Shown here one piece after another: positions 44,349 to 55,338 of a stretch of 64,000 nt of DNA. The notes under the pieces were generated by a model. It was not told the DNA's origin. It did not search any database and was given only the letters and a program-made list of their open reading frames with translations. Source of the stretch: Oidiodendron maius Zn (lineage: Eukaryota; Ascomycota; Leotiomycetes; Myxotrichaceae). Position 1 is the stretch's first letter. Each line of letters begins with the position of its first letter. The position numbers and the translations under genes were made by a program. Location of the stretch: the NCBI GenBank assembly GCA_000827325.1, contig KN832878.1, positions 1,488,001 through 1,552,000 on the forward strand. Direction: 5' to 3'.

Positions 44349-46229
44349 ATTGATAACAACAGAGGCGCAAGAACGAAGAGAAGTGATAAAATGGGATGCG
44401 CACTCTGGCCATCAGATTATAGAATATAAAGTTGGCGAGTAGCATCTATACGGAGGCCATCGTTACTGATAAATAGGCCCCGGTGCTACTGTATCACGGA
44501 CCTCAGCACGGCCACAAATCTGCTCGGCAGCGGCTGATTCCGGGCTAATAAGTACGAAGTAGCAATGGAATAATGGAACCGCACTGTTAATGTTCTAAGG
44601 CCCAACATAGTATCGGAAATTGCCATACCGAACACAGCTGCACTATTCCCCCACACTGTTCAGCGTTGTTCTACGTTGTTCTAGCCTTTGCTTTTGGGCG
44701 ACAACGTCATCTGTCGCTCCTTCCGGCAGGGCTTATACCACACATGCATTTCTGAGATCCCTGTTTTCTAGAGGCGGATGCGGGTGCAGGGGACGGATGA
44801 AAGAGAGTCACGATCGTCGGTCTTGATCTGCTGCCCCTATTCCGAAAGTATCCGAGAGTTGTGACTTTTCTTGCTCTTAGTCTGTGTTCGATAGAATCGC
44901 GGTGTTGATTTAAACTGTCGGACCTAAGCTAGCTCGCGTACCGGGCCCTGTCAGGGCGTATTCAAAAGGTTAAGTTAATAATATCAGCAGAGGTGCGATT
45001 CCAAACTTCTGATATAAGCTAAAGAAAGTGCGGTGTAGCGTAGACAACTGGCTTCCGCCTATGCATGTATATCGGTAAACTAATTTTTGAACAGCAATAT
45101 CATGTTTAGAACGTGAGGTAGCGACACTCCTATAACCATAATGCGGACGTCGTGGCAATTTACTCGCACAACGGGCGACGGTAATCCCGGAGAAATATTT
45201 CACACTGGAAGATCCGCTCAAGAATGTATCAATGGGTCATTCTGTAGATCACTCTCTTCAGAGGGAGCTCGGAGGGAGCCATTAGTTATTAACTAGCCAC
45301 GGTCACCTTTTAGTAGATGTGTATAGTATTATCTATACAGCAATGGTAAGAATTAACGATCATCTGCATTCTATATCAGTTATACCAAGGGTAGGTCTGG
45401 CTAATCAATAACCGATCGTTCTCCCAGAGCTCTCTTCTACTACTGTTCTTGCGGACTCGCTCTCTTCACGAAGCGCGGTCTATAGACAGGGCTGCGCTTC
45501 AGGCCCCTCCAGCTCTCCAGAACGCCATCTGCATAGAACGGTTGCTTCTGTGGCCTGAAGTCGTACTTTATTTCAAGTGGTTGCATCTGTATCACTAGCA
45601 ATATTTTCTATAAGCATAACAGGAAACCTCTATATAGCTGAAGAAAATTAGCTAATCAGATATAAAGTGATTATTTTGCTCTAGGTGATTTTTTTCTTCT
45701 TGAAAGGAGCGGTCGTGGTCTGGTAATGAGGATATTATAAAAATCTATAATATCGTAGATTGCTAGATCAATTCATTACTGAAGAGGCAATGGACACAGT
45801 GGTAGTAGTAATAATGACGACTAATTAATAACGTGAATTGCACGTTGACATGAAAGTGATTTGCAATCACTAAGAGATTGATTGTCAGTCCCGAAGTTCC
45901 TCACCCGACATCTGCACGAACGACTCGTGGCAATGGTGGGCTCGCATACAGGCCTCCTACGCTATGTAGGAGCGAATAGGGCGTAGGAGGCTTCTACGTG
46001 AGCCGTCAATTATAGAGATGACACACGCGGTGCTACAATCATTGCTTTATAAGCGATTTGGGCGACACACGGCGTTCTCCTCGAAACCTATCGGATGCTG
46101 GGCCTAACATAACTGGTTGAGTGCCAGGAAATGTGGGAAAGCTTGCCCCGCGTCTTCTCTTCCCCGCAATGTAAATTGCGTATTCCCTCCTCCTTGATTT
46201 TCCTTCACGCATTTCCGTTATACTACACA
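44349..46229. other. Long intergenic region between the acyl-CoA dehydrogenase and regulator genes
   Basis: This 1.9 kb is the divergent promoter space. No gene is recognised. The block AATCG(C/T)(G/A)GTGTTGATTTAA near 44894-44916 recurs near 54847-54869, beside the GATCCGC array of the SDR 2/GST promoter. A single GATCCGCTC lies near 45210. Confidence 0.45.
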
Positions 46230-48792
46230 ATGTGGACACCAGAGAAACGACAGCGAGTTCCTCGCGCCTGTGACGAATGCAAGAGAAAAAAGAAACAGGT
46301 ACGTGAATATATTCAGCATTAGCAGAGAGTGCAAGGCCTCTAGATATATACAGCATCTAACTCTTTGCCCTGCCTTTGTAGTGTAGTGGAAAGTATCCTT
46401 GTACTACTTGTACCAGAAGATCACTCACATGCATCTTTTCCAATACTGCGCCTTCAGAGAACTTGCACCGCAATCCCGTTGAATTTAATGCCAAGGCATC
46501 AATGAGGAAGTTTAAATCAACCAAAGTTTTGCAAGCTGGGAGGCGCGACAGCATCAGCCTCTCTACTGCGGCTAACTTTCCTAATGGTCTTATTCCTGAA
46601 GATGAAGCACCGATTGAAAATCCAGGCAGGCTCTTGCAAGATAACATGGGACGAATGTGTAATTATATCAAGGCTTAGACTGTCCATGTTTTAGCTGCTG
46701 ACGTGGGGGAAAAGTATATCTAGGAGATTCTGCAACGTTATCCTTCCTTCACAGCATAAGAAGACTCGTAGCAAACAGTTTAGGGCCTTCGCCATTCACT
46801 ATGGATTCTAGCCGCTACAAAATTTTGGAAGCTGCAATATCAATACCCCCTTCGTGCCAACTTAATTACGCTCTGCCGGACCCGGAAGCTGCGCAATATC
46901 TTGTTGGGTCATTTTTCGCAAGTGTGAGTTGCAGGCTTGGGCTAAGCTCTATTGATAATGGGCCGTAACTAATATGTTGCTCAGATTGCTGGTCTCTTCG
47001 AAATCTTCGACAAGTCAGAATTTACCGCAAAGGTCCTGGACACTTATAGTCGCCCATTGGATGCAAGTCCGCAGTGGCTATGTCATCTTAATCTTGTCTT
47101 CGCTATAGGCTTGCAAATTTGTAAAGATATTACTACTCTAACTGCCGTAGAGACTTGCATCATGCAGAGGCTAGAAGGCAAAACTGTCAATAGGGCGGAA
47201 ATATTCTATATTACTGCCAAGGAGTTCAAAGACCCTGTACTAGCTATCGAAGGTGGTGAGATTTCGGACATCCAGTCTCTCTTATTAACGACAATATATA
47301 TGCTGGCTTCCTCGAAGAGAAATGCCGCCTGGGGATATCTAGGCAAGTCTTATTCCACATTTCCCGGAATCGAATTGTTTATATAAGCTTTGGTAAACTT
47401 GGTGACTCTAGACTGGTGGAGCTAATCTAGCGAGACGGCAGGAATGGCAGTAAATCTTGCTCACGCACTTGGACTTCAGAAGGAGGAGGCATTAATGTTA
47501 TTCAACCCAGCAGAAAGAGTAGAAAGGTGAAGAGTCGCTTCTTAAAATATTCCATCTGAACATATGAGACAATACTAATGATATTTGTAGAAGAAAGCTA
47601 TGGCAATCGCTATATATTATGGATAGCTTTTTAGCTACCAGTTTAGGCCGACCTAGTTCAATTAACGCTATCTCCGACTCTGATCTCTACGCCTCCTTGT
47701 CCTCTAGCGAAATTGCCTCGGATAGCAATGAGCTGCTCTTCTCCGTGAAGGCCTCAAAAATAGCAAGCGATATCCTCAGTCGCATATACCGCAATCGAAA
47801 GGCATCGCGCTCTATCGCATATACTCTCTCGCTACAACTTGGCGACTGGATGAAAGAGCTACCGGAGGAGCTACACTGGCGGAGAATCTCTGTTCTGAGC
47901 GAAGACCAGCACATGACGTTAAAGCGACTCCACATCAACTTGATCTACTTCCATGGAATCCAACTACTAACGCGGCCTTTTCTATTACACAAGATCAGCA
48001 AGCAATTGGGAGGGGAGATGAGAAGTGAGCAGCAGAATCTACCTTCGCGTGTTGACATTGGCCGGCCCGAACAAATTTTTTGCTTTCACGGTGCCTGTGT
48101 TAGATCCGCGATGCACACTATAAACGGGGTTTATGCCACATATAACGTGTCCGCTCTGCCCCGTCGGGATCCTTTCGTAATGTAGCCTCCCTCCCTCTTT
48201 ATCCTCCTCTTAAGCTAATTGTCCGACCTGTAGTTACTGGCTCTTCAGTGCCGCGCTGGTCATCCTCGCCAACATATTCAGCCCCGTGCATACTGAGGCT
48301 GACGGTAATGCCGCGGTCCAGAAAGCACTCGCTGTGATGTCGTTCTGCGGCGCTATCGACTCACAGGCCCATCGTTATCATGTTATACTAAAGTCGTTCC
48401 ATGATGTTCTCACTGCCGACGCCGCTAAGAAGAGCAATGGGCAAGGGCCACGCAGCGCACATGAAGATCGCAATGTCTTCGATGCTTTATTCGGGGCTGA
48501 GGATGCAAGCGTAGCACCTACATGGGGAACCAGTCTACCACTGGCCAGCCAAGCGGCTGGGATTATGAGGGGTCAAGGAGGGGGGACCCAACAAGCAGGT
48601 TCAAGCAGAATGGATGAGTTATACTCTACGGGATTGGATGCTAAGGAAAATTCTAGGCTTGCTGGTGACTTGACGGGTCTATCTGATGAAGCAATTGACT
48701 TTAATGGAGTTTGGTTATCAGGAGTCCAGGATAGTTTTGCTTTGACAGATGATATGCAGGACTCGTTATATAGGTTAATAGAGCTTGTATAA
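46230..48792 (+). CDS. Zn2Cys6 transcription factor of the second cluster
   Basis: Exons 46230-46298, 46382-46658, 46715-46923, 46985-47342, 47442-47526, 47591-48181 and 48234-48792 give 715 aa. The zinc cluster is split by intron 1: RACDECKRKKKQ | CSGKYPCTTCTRRSLTC, i.e. C-x2-C-x6-C-x5-C-x2-C-x6-C. A fungal-specific transcription-factor domain follows, with FLHSIRRLVANSLGPSPFT, IYMLASSKRNAAWGYLG | MAVNLAHALGLQKE and LATSLGRPSSINAI. Intron 4 is GC-AG (donor GCAAGT, branch GCTAATC); its splice restores GYLGMAVNLAHAL. The middle introns were placed by family resemblance, and intron 2 is the least certain. A truncated copy of the last exon lies at 37.3 kb. It probably controls the surrounding oxidoreductase genes. 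Confidence 0.82.
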
Positions 48793-48880
48793 GATACAGA
48801 TAGGGTAACTAGGTATTAAAATAACTTCCTTTTCCTTGGTCTAAATCCTATAGCTTATATCTAATATACTATATCTTATC
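48793..48880 (+). other. 3' flank of the regulator with RIP-like transitions
   Basis: This sequence is homologous to 37500-37590 but richer in TpA where the other copy has TpG or CpA. Confidence 0.6.
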
Positions 48881-49221
48881 TTGATGTAGAGGTTCGGTAG
48901 TACACAGGTTATAATCAAGAATCAAAGTGAAACTCAGTTATGTTAACTATAAGCTTTCGGTATAGCAGAATGCCGAAAGGGCTTTTAGTATAGCTGATAT
49001 ACTAAAAGCAGTAGATAACTTAAGTAATATAGAGACAACTAAAGTAAGAAGAGATTTAGAAGAACTAGAGCCTTTTATACTTAATACTATATACTTAATT
49101 AAGTCACTAAATAGACTCCTACTTAGTTACCTTATTATAGGCACTAGTAGATAGCCTAATAGGCAGCTGTATTATATGTATAGATATACTTAAAGCCTTA
49201 GAACTTAATCAATAAGTATTA
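48881..49221 (+). repeat. Solo-LTR-like repeat, copy E
   Basis: It starts TGTAGAGGTTCGGTAGTACA, carries GGTGAAACTCAGTTATGTTA, AGAATGCCGAAAGG and AGAGACAACTAAAG, and ends GAACTTAATCAATAAG. It is more AT-rich than copies C and D. It lies directly after the regulator's 3' flank. Confidence 0.65.
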
Positions 49222-50575
49222 TAGACTTCATGATATTATATCAATCACATTTTGAGTTCATATCTTGCACTGTTAGGTTAGGTTTGGAAGTCGTTAAAAT
49301 TAAGACATATTGCGGGAGGAATAGGGGATAAGGCCCTTGAAATTGTTCATAAGATGATATATAAAAGAAATACAGGATGGTTAAAACCAGAGGTGCATGC
49401 CAAAACGACTCCTTCTGTTGCAGGGGTTATAGCGATATGCTCTACACCCTAGATGTTGTCTTATGGTACTGTCTGGAGTGATGCTATAAACGGAGTGGAG
49501 TATCCCAATAAGGATTTTAGACCCTGTCGCGGATATCCATGTGAAATTGACGCTTGCTGTTTCTGCCTACGGTACGACATCTCTGTCTACTCATCTGACC
49601 CGCCCTCCGCCATCCGCCATCCGCGCCCTCCGCCTTCCGTCATCAGCCATCAGCCATCCGCCATCCGCCATCAGACGCGACCCGGCATATGACCTTGACC
49701 GTAAAACCTGGGACAAATGCGATCAAATTAGTCGATCAGCAAAATGGTAAGGACCGCATCTTGACATTTACCATTTTCGGCATCCACCTCATGAGACGCA
49801 GGCGAGATCAGGTAACTCCCTATACTGGTCACCCCATATTCTTACCGAACATGGATTCTCCTCTGAATTAAGAACTGCTTCATATCTACACGAATCCTCA
49901 CCTTCACTCAATTGCTAGTCACAGGACAGCTCAATGGTGCATATGTATTCCCCGGTTCAGAAGGCCTGGCGAATCTTCCAACTACTGTACAAGCGGGGCA
50001 GCCGTTTGAGCCAATCCGAAGCTGTGTTTGCGAGGGTACAGTATCGCACAAGGTTTGTCGCATGGCGAATATTTCTGGATCGTATTAGGAGCCTACTGTG
50101 TGACAAGTGGGTATGTGTTGTATTGCTGGTGGTTGTGATTTTTTGGTCCTCGAGGCGGGAAGGGGTTGACCTAACGTTGTGGCCTTCGTTTTTCCTAGAA
50201 GCCTGATCAGTACAACATCTTCCGTGAATAACTTTGCGTAATCTTTGTGTGCGTCTGGGGTGTCTGATATTTGGTAGAAACTTTAGAGGTAACTGATGAT
50301 GCCCTCGTTAGATGCCCTCGTTAAGGGTGTGTTGGGGGCTTGAATTGTTGTTATAACTTATTAGGCTTGTGTAATTTTGTAAATATGACTCGAGCATGGC
50401 ACCCATGCAGTTACATCCACGGCGGATCATGAAAGCGCGGAAGATACTACCGCACCCATAGTTGGATGTATGGCAATCTTGATGTCTGACTATAACCTGC
50501 GCAAGAGTCACCCCTGTGCTCAAGCTACATTATAGTATTGTGGCAGGATTATATTATTAGTTTAAGGCAGAGCAG
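49222..50575. other. Intergenic with unassigned open frames
   Basis: Frames at 49453-49692 and 49689-50206 could join through a GT-AG intron near 49813-49923, but the resulting peptides (for example AGQPFEPIRSCVCEGTVSHK) match nothing I know. No supported gene. Confidence 0.35.
49604..49676 (+). repeat. CCGCCAT-type minisatellite
   Basis: About ten imperfect 7-bp units (CCGCCAT, CAGCCAT, CCGCCCT, CCGCCTT) stand in tandem. Confidence 0.8.
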
Positions 50576-50591
50576 GTATATCATAGCGACA

Positions 50592-50775
50592 CTAATATTA
50601 TATTGACTCTATAAAACTCACGTGGGAAGGTATAATACTATAATTATGCTAATTTCTTATTCAAGGATAGTTTATCATACTAGTTGTATCCCAGAGCCTA
50701 TTAACAACTGAATATAACTCAACGAGAGGTATAATTAATTTGCGGCAGTAACTAGTCTGAGAACCGTTATTCGTC
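50592..50775 (+). repeat. Inverted-repeat partner, left copy
   Basis: It begins TAATATTATATTGACTCTAT and ends AGTCTGAGAACCGTTAT. The same sequence occurs in reverse complement at about 59346-59500, with gaps. Confidence 0.7.
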
Positions 50776-50865
50776 TGGGGAGGGGGTCATTTACGAGTTC
50801 TTGTGTAGCCGTTCCGAATGTGCCCCGAAAACGGACCTACTTTGAAGATAGAGAGAAGTGATCCG

Positions 50866-50935
50866 CAGGTGTGAGGGATCCGCTCGCTGGACTGACCCGC
50901 TTCCTGGACTGAGATCCGCTCGGTTATGGAAGTTC
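50866..50935 (+). repeat. GATCCGC-type short repeat array, copy 1
   Basis: Four spaced units, AGTGATCCGC, GGGATCCGCTCG, CTGACCCGCTTC and GAGATCCGCTCGG, are followed by TTATGGAA. The array lies about 210-280 bp upstream of the MDR gene. Confidence 0.75.
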
Positions 50936-51143
50936 ATCGGCGAACTTTCTTCAGCCGTCATCTAGCTTGATATTTTGAGAAATCTGATCGGCTGCCAAAT
51001 ATATAACAGGGCTACCCATTATGCACAGTATTGCATTTTTACGATCTTTCCTAGTAGAAAGCCAGGTATACATCTATTTCGTTAATTCCTTGAGCTAATT
51101 CAACCGCAGAGGGAGAGACATTAACCAGACAATTGTGATCATC

Positions 51144-52265
51144 ATGGCAACTCATAAAGCACTCATTCTTCACTCTGTCGACAAACCGTTGGTCCTCGAG
51201 ACCACCCCACGTCCAGTAGCTAAGGCCGGAGAAGCAGTGGTGCGCATTCTGGCAGCGGATATTGTGCCGTACATGTCTCAGATTTTGGACGGCTCTCGAC
51301 TACATATCCCTCCCCTGATACTTCCAATGACACCAGGGAATGCTGCAATTGGTAGAGTGTTTGAGACTGGCCCCGATGCTGTTAAGCTATCCCCGGGCCA
51401 ACTTGTCTTCTGTGACATTACCGTTCGTGGCCGGGATAATCCTGATGTGGCACTTTTATATGGAATACACGGAGACGGGAGCCCAGCCGCGCAGAAACTT
51501 CTGGATGGAGAGTGGCGGAACTCAACTTATGCAGAATACACCAAGTTCCCATTGGAAAATCTCTACCCGCTAAATGAAGACGTCCTAATCAACAAGATGG
51601 GATACACGTTCTCTGATCTTTGTTTGATGTCAGTGTGCCTAGTCCCCTTTGGTGGATTGTCGGACGTGGACGTTAAACCTGGAGAGGTGGTGATTGTGGC
51701 GCCTGCTACAGGTCGATACGGGGGAGCTGCAGTTGCGACGGCGCTCGCCATGGGTGCGATAGTGGTGGCAGCTGGTCGGAATAAATGTGCACTGGACGCA
51801 CTTTCCAAGACACATGCATCTACGGGTCGTCTAAGGACAGTGACCGTCACCAGTGACGTGTCAGATAATACAGCTGCATTTAAGAATGCAGCAAACAGAC
51901 CAGGCGGAGCCGATGTATACATTGACTTCTCGCCTCCTGCAATCGACGATAGCGTGCTCTTGACGTCTGCAATGGGAGCTTTACGTCATTTTGGACGATG
52001 TGTTATTATGGGCGGTAGGAACGGAAATATTGACGTGCCTTATCTGCCTATCATGCTCAAAAGCCTCCGGCTACAAGGACGGTTCATGTACTCCCGGCAA
52101 CATGTATTACAACTGATCCAAATGTTAGAATCGGGGTTACTGCAAGTCGGAGAAGGAATCGGGGTCAAGCACACGGAGTCATACGGACTGGAATCCATTG
52201 GTGAGGCACTTCAAGACGCAGGGAAGTGGTCGGGATGGGGTAACCAGACTGTGTTGAAGCCTTGA
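51144..52265 (+). CDS. Medium-chain dehydrogenase/reductase (zinc-less alcohol dehydrogenase-like)
   Basis: A single exon encodes 373 aa from the ATG at 51144 (an in-frame ATG nine bases upstream is possible). The N-terminal GroES-like domain has PRPVAKAGEAVVRILAADIV, PMTPGNAAIGRVFETG and KLSPGQLVF. The Cys/His zinc ligands of ordinary alcohol dehydrogenases (the usual GxCxxD and GHE motifs) are missing. The Rossmann domain has VAPATGRYGGAAVATAL, ADVYIDFSPP and RCVIMGGRNGNID. It therefore belongs to the MDR superfamily and acts as an NAD(P)-dependent reductase or dehydrogenase without a catalytic zinc. It lies downstream of a GATCCGC array and a TATATAA near 50999. The substrate is unknown. 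Confidence 0.86.
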   Translation: MATHKALILHSVDKPLVLETTPRPVAKAGEAVVRILAADIVPYMSQILDGSRLHIPPLILPMTPGNAAIGRVFETGPDAVKLSPGQLVFCDITVRGRDNPDVALLYGIHGDGSPAAQKLLDGEWRNSTYAEYTKFPLENLYPLNEDVLINKMGYTFSDLCLMSVCLVPFGGLSDVDVKPGEVVIVAPATGRYGGAAVATALAMGAIVVAAGRNKCALDALSKTHASTGRLRTVTVTSDVSDNTAAFKNAANRPGGADVYIDFSPPAIDDSVLLTSAMGALRHFGRCVIMGGRNGNIDVPYLPIMLKSLRLQGRFMYSRQHVLQLIQMLESGLLQVGEGIGVKHTESYGLESIGEALQDAGKWSGWGNQTVLKP

Positions 52266-53694
52266 GCAATTTGATATTTCATAAAATTTAAGAGGCATTT
52301 GAAGTCCACTAACTTTGAGGTGATAATGATTAAAGGCATCTAGCCATTGGATCAATGGCTCTAATTGACCCGAAAACTCGCTCTAATTGAACAAGCGATT
52401 CTCACACACGAGTCCCCATTAGTAAGGCAAAGTTAGCGGAAGGCAACTATTTCTTTATATAAATATTGAATAATTCATAGACTGCACTCTAAATGTGTAA
52501 GTGAGAGAGTGATTAGATGTCGAGAAATTTATGAGGGCATGGATTTCCTCAAAAACCTATCGGGATTCTGTCTGAGATTCCTTGATCTGGAGGCTTGCCA
52601 GCGCATTGAAGCAAATAGTTCTCATCGATGCCGTAAGATGCAACAGCGCATCGAATATTATCAAAGGACGTAAGATATTACTATTTGAGGACAGATAGAA
52701 CAGTTGTGTTCTACTTCGCGGGTTGCGATTAGGTGTGGCCTCTTTAATTTTGACATCTATACCACGTCTGCAATAACGACAGGAGTTATGGAAGCCAAGG
52801 GCGGTGACATCAGCGTCAATTTCAACAACAACAATGCAGGTGGACTATTCACTCGCCATGTCATTTCCTAGCATTACGCTATCCATTGACGTTATTGACG
52901 GCGCATGGATACCGTCATTCGGTGCAGGAGAGGCTAGCTCCGCTATTATGTCGATTCATCAACTAAGAAATAATCTGACTGAGCTCTTTCTGTGAGTGAA
53001 TATTGGTTCAATGCCTCACCTTATGCAGGATACGTGCCACCGCAGACACATCAATACCATGTCCGGGGCTGGACCGGCTGTCGAAGATTAGGTCATCTGT
53101 ACACACTGGAATATCTCACTGGATTGTCTCACTGGAACATTGGAGTATTTCATTAGGATATCCCAGACGTCTTTCTCTTCGTGTATCTCACTCGTATATA
53201 TCAGTTTGAACTTGTCTCTTCGAGCGTCTCAACTTGCGTATGCCAATAAACCTAACGGGTTCGAGAACTCTGAATTATGTAGGAGTGAACAGCCTTCTTC
53301 TAATATGATTCAAATTTGTTCATCAAGTCTAAATATGGTTGCAAAGCTAATCCTTGAGCATTATAAAGTAATGATTATTTCGTCGACCAGTGTACAATCG
53401 TCGTTATTTATATTGGCATGAAATTGGTAAAGCACGTCGAACGGCGCACAGCAGACGCGTTATTTAATTTCGACAATTGTAAAGCGCATCAATAACCTTC
53501 TTGATACGTTTTCCAACATTAGAATAGGACCGAGGCACCACGTTGAGTGAAGAGTGAAAACTTGAGACCTCACCGAGTTTATACGAGAGACTGCTTCACT
53601 ACTAGCTACGCTTCATTTTGTAGGATACACTGTAAGCTACACTGTTTGAGGTCAACATGAGCCGGACATTCCATCCTACAAAATCGAACAAGTT
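52266..53694. other. Convergent intergenic region, no gene seen
   Basis: 1.4 kb between convergent genes. Frames of 60-90 codons near 52804-53421 have no recognisable domain. The stretch near 53120-53260 contains a degenerate run of short related words (ATCTCACTGGA, GTCTCACTGGA). Confidence 0.4.
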
Positions 53695-54597
53695 TCAGAA
53701 TCTGGCTGCTAAGAGACCACCATCACATATAATATTAGCACCAGTTATAAAGGTACTTCCGTCGCTGAGCAACCAGTTCACTGTGTCAGCGACTTCCTCA
53801 GGATAAGCCTGTCTCCGCAATGGTGTTGAACTAGTGGTCCCCTCGATAAACTTTACTATCTCTGGCGACTGCGTCTCTAGCCAGCGAGAGAATCCATCGT
53901 GTGCGATGGGTCCTGGAGAAACAACATTGACACGGACGTCATAGGGCCCGTAGAACTGTGCACCAGTACGGGCGAGCGACAGAATGGCGGCTTTTGCGGC
54001 AGAATAACCAGGTAATCCTGCACCAGTGTTTCCATTGACGGACGAGATAGTGACAACCGCTCCTCGCTGCATTACTGTCCGAGAGGATGGAAATAATGTC
54101 ACTGGGCGAGGCTCCTGAGATCGCATTTGTATACACTCATACTTCTGACAGAGCCAATTTCCTCGTTGATTAACAGCATACATCCTAGACCAAGTTCAAT
54201 TTAATCAGTACTATCGATCAAATAAATCACAGTCGTCTCACTTGGTCAGTCCATGGTCAGCTTACCGGTCGAACTGTTCAGTCGTGACGTTGTCCTCATC
54301 CAGAGCCATAGCTTCTACTACACAGGCATTATTGCACGCCCAGTCAAGCCTTCCCCATCTATCCACGACTGTCTGAACCATGTTCCGCACATCTTCTTCG
54401 ATGCTGATGTCAGTTTTGACGAATACGGCATCGACACCGAAATCGTCCTTTAGTTCCTGAACGACCTTCTGGGACGTTGTCTCATTCACATCTGCAACGA
54501 GAATGTTGATGCCTCTGGATGCAAGCTTTCGGGCAATCACAGTCCCGGCTCCCTGGCCAGCACCAGTAACGATGGCAGTCTGATTAGTGGAAGTCAT
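53695..54597 (-). CDS. Short-chain dehydrogenase/reductase, SDR 2
   Basis: An NAD(P)-dependent oxidoreductase, 273 aa. Exons on the complement 54597-54266 and 54184-53695, with an 81-bp GT-AG intron. It is a classical SDR: AIVTGAGQGAGTVIARKLA at the N-terminus, VADVN at the end of the second strand (an Asp favouring NAD), DISIEEDV, WACNNACV, TISSVNGNTGAGLPGYSAAK with the catalytic Ser, Tyr and Lys, VRVNVVSPGPI, and the C-terminal ITGANIICDGG. It resembles bacterial-type glucose/cyclohexanol dehydrogenases, consistent with oxidation of a ring alcohol ahead of the BVMO, but this is inference. It shares its promoter space with the divergent GST gene. Confidence 0.9.
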
Positions 54598-54871
54598 TTT
54601 CAGTTTCTGTCCAAAAGAGATAATATATATATGTGTATGTCCTTCTTTCCTTTGCGAGATAAAGATCCAATGGATGCCAGAAAACGATGAACCAGGTATG
54701 TTTTGGTCTCTAATCGATGGGTGATACTTCAGCCATCTATAAGACAAAAGTACCGCCTGTCAGCTTGTAAATCATCGCTGTCGAAGTAAACCAGTTTCAG
54801 ACGAGATGCGAGAAGTTCTAATGCTCATTTGCTCGTTGGCTCTGGAATCGTAGTGTTGATTTAACATTACG

Positions 54872-54932
54872 ACAGAGTGATCCGAAGGCTGAAGTGATCC
54901 GCTGGTTGGAGTTATCCGATCCGCTCGCTTAT
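54872..54932 (+). repeat. GATCCGC-type short repeat array, copy 2
   Basis: Units AGTGATCCGAAGG, AGTGATCCGCTGGTTGG and AGTTATCCGATCCGCTCG are followed by CTTATGGAAACTAAC. It is homologous to copy 1 beyond the repeats (TTATGGAA, then a TTTC...CAGC.TCATC-like stretch). Confidence 0.75.
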
Positions 54933-55110
54933 GGAAACTAACAGGAGATTTCCACGGCAGCATCTCTTCTTTAGGCTAAAATAATACAGACGGCTCAGTA
55001 CCTTCGTTTTCTTCAAGATAGTAGTTGATGTGATATTTCCCAACATGTGCTTTCGGATATGCGAGCCGCACCACTGGTTACCAAACCATCCTCACCACCT
55101 CTTACTCCAT

Positions 55111-55175
55111 CCGACCCGATTTAAGGGTCGTATCCGACCCGATGTGAGGGGTGCTCTAGCTACCTTTCTGCAGTT
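55111..55175 (+). repeat. ~60 bp GACCCGAT element, copy 1
   Basis: Two CCGACCCGAT words flank AAGGGTC and are followed by GAGGGGTGCTCTAGCTACC. It is nearly identical to 60107-60172. It ends about 165 bp before the GST ATG. Confidence 0.8.
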
Positions 55176-55338
55176 GCTTTTATCAGGGATCTTGGACGTC
55201 AACATTAACCGGGAAAAGGAATGTAATTTGCAGGGACGTGATTTGCAATTTTTTCGGCGCAAGTACTTCTTCGGTATCTCTCCAACTCCATTGAGCCCAA
55301 CATCAGAAATATCCTTTTGCTTCAAAGGCGAACGTAAA

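Larger units (their letters stand above)
54598..55338. promoter_or_regulatory. Divergent promoter region, SDR 2 / GST
   Basis: It contains a TATATATAT stretch near 54624, the GTGTTGATTTAA block, a GATCCGC array and the ~60 bp GACCCGAT element. The GST open frame extends upstream to 55030, but that part is not GST-like. Confidence 0.6.

Noticed and set aside
49453-50206. Possible two-exon small gene
   Set aside because: The frames include a CCGCCAT minisatellite, the joined peptide matches no known family, and splice choices are arbitrary.
55030-55338. 103-codon N-terminal extension of the GST ORF
   Set aside because: It runs through the repeat element and is not GST-like; the thioredoxin fold starts at the Met encoded at 55339.
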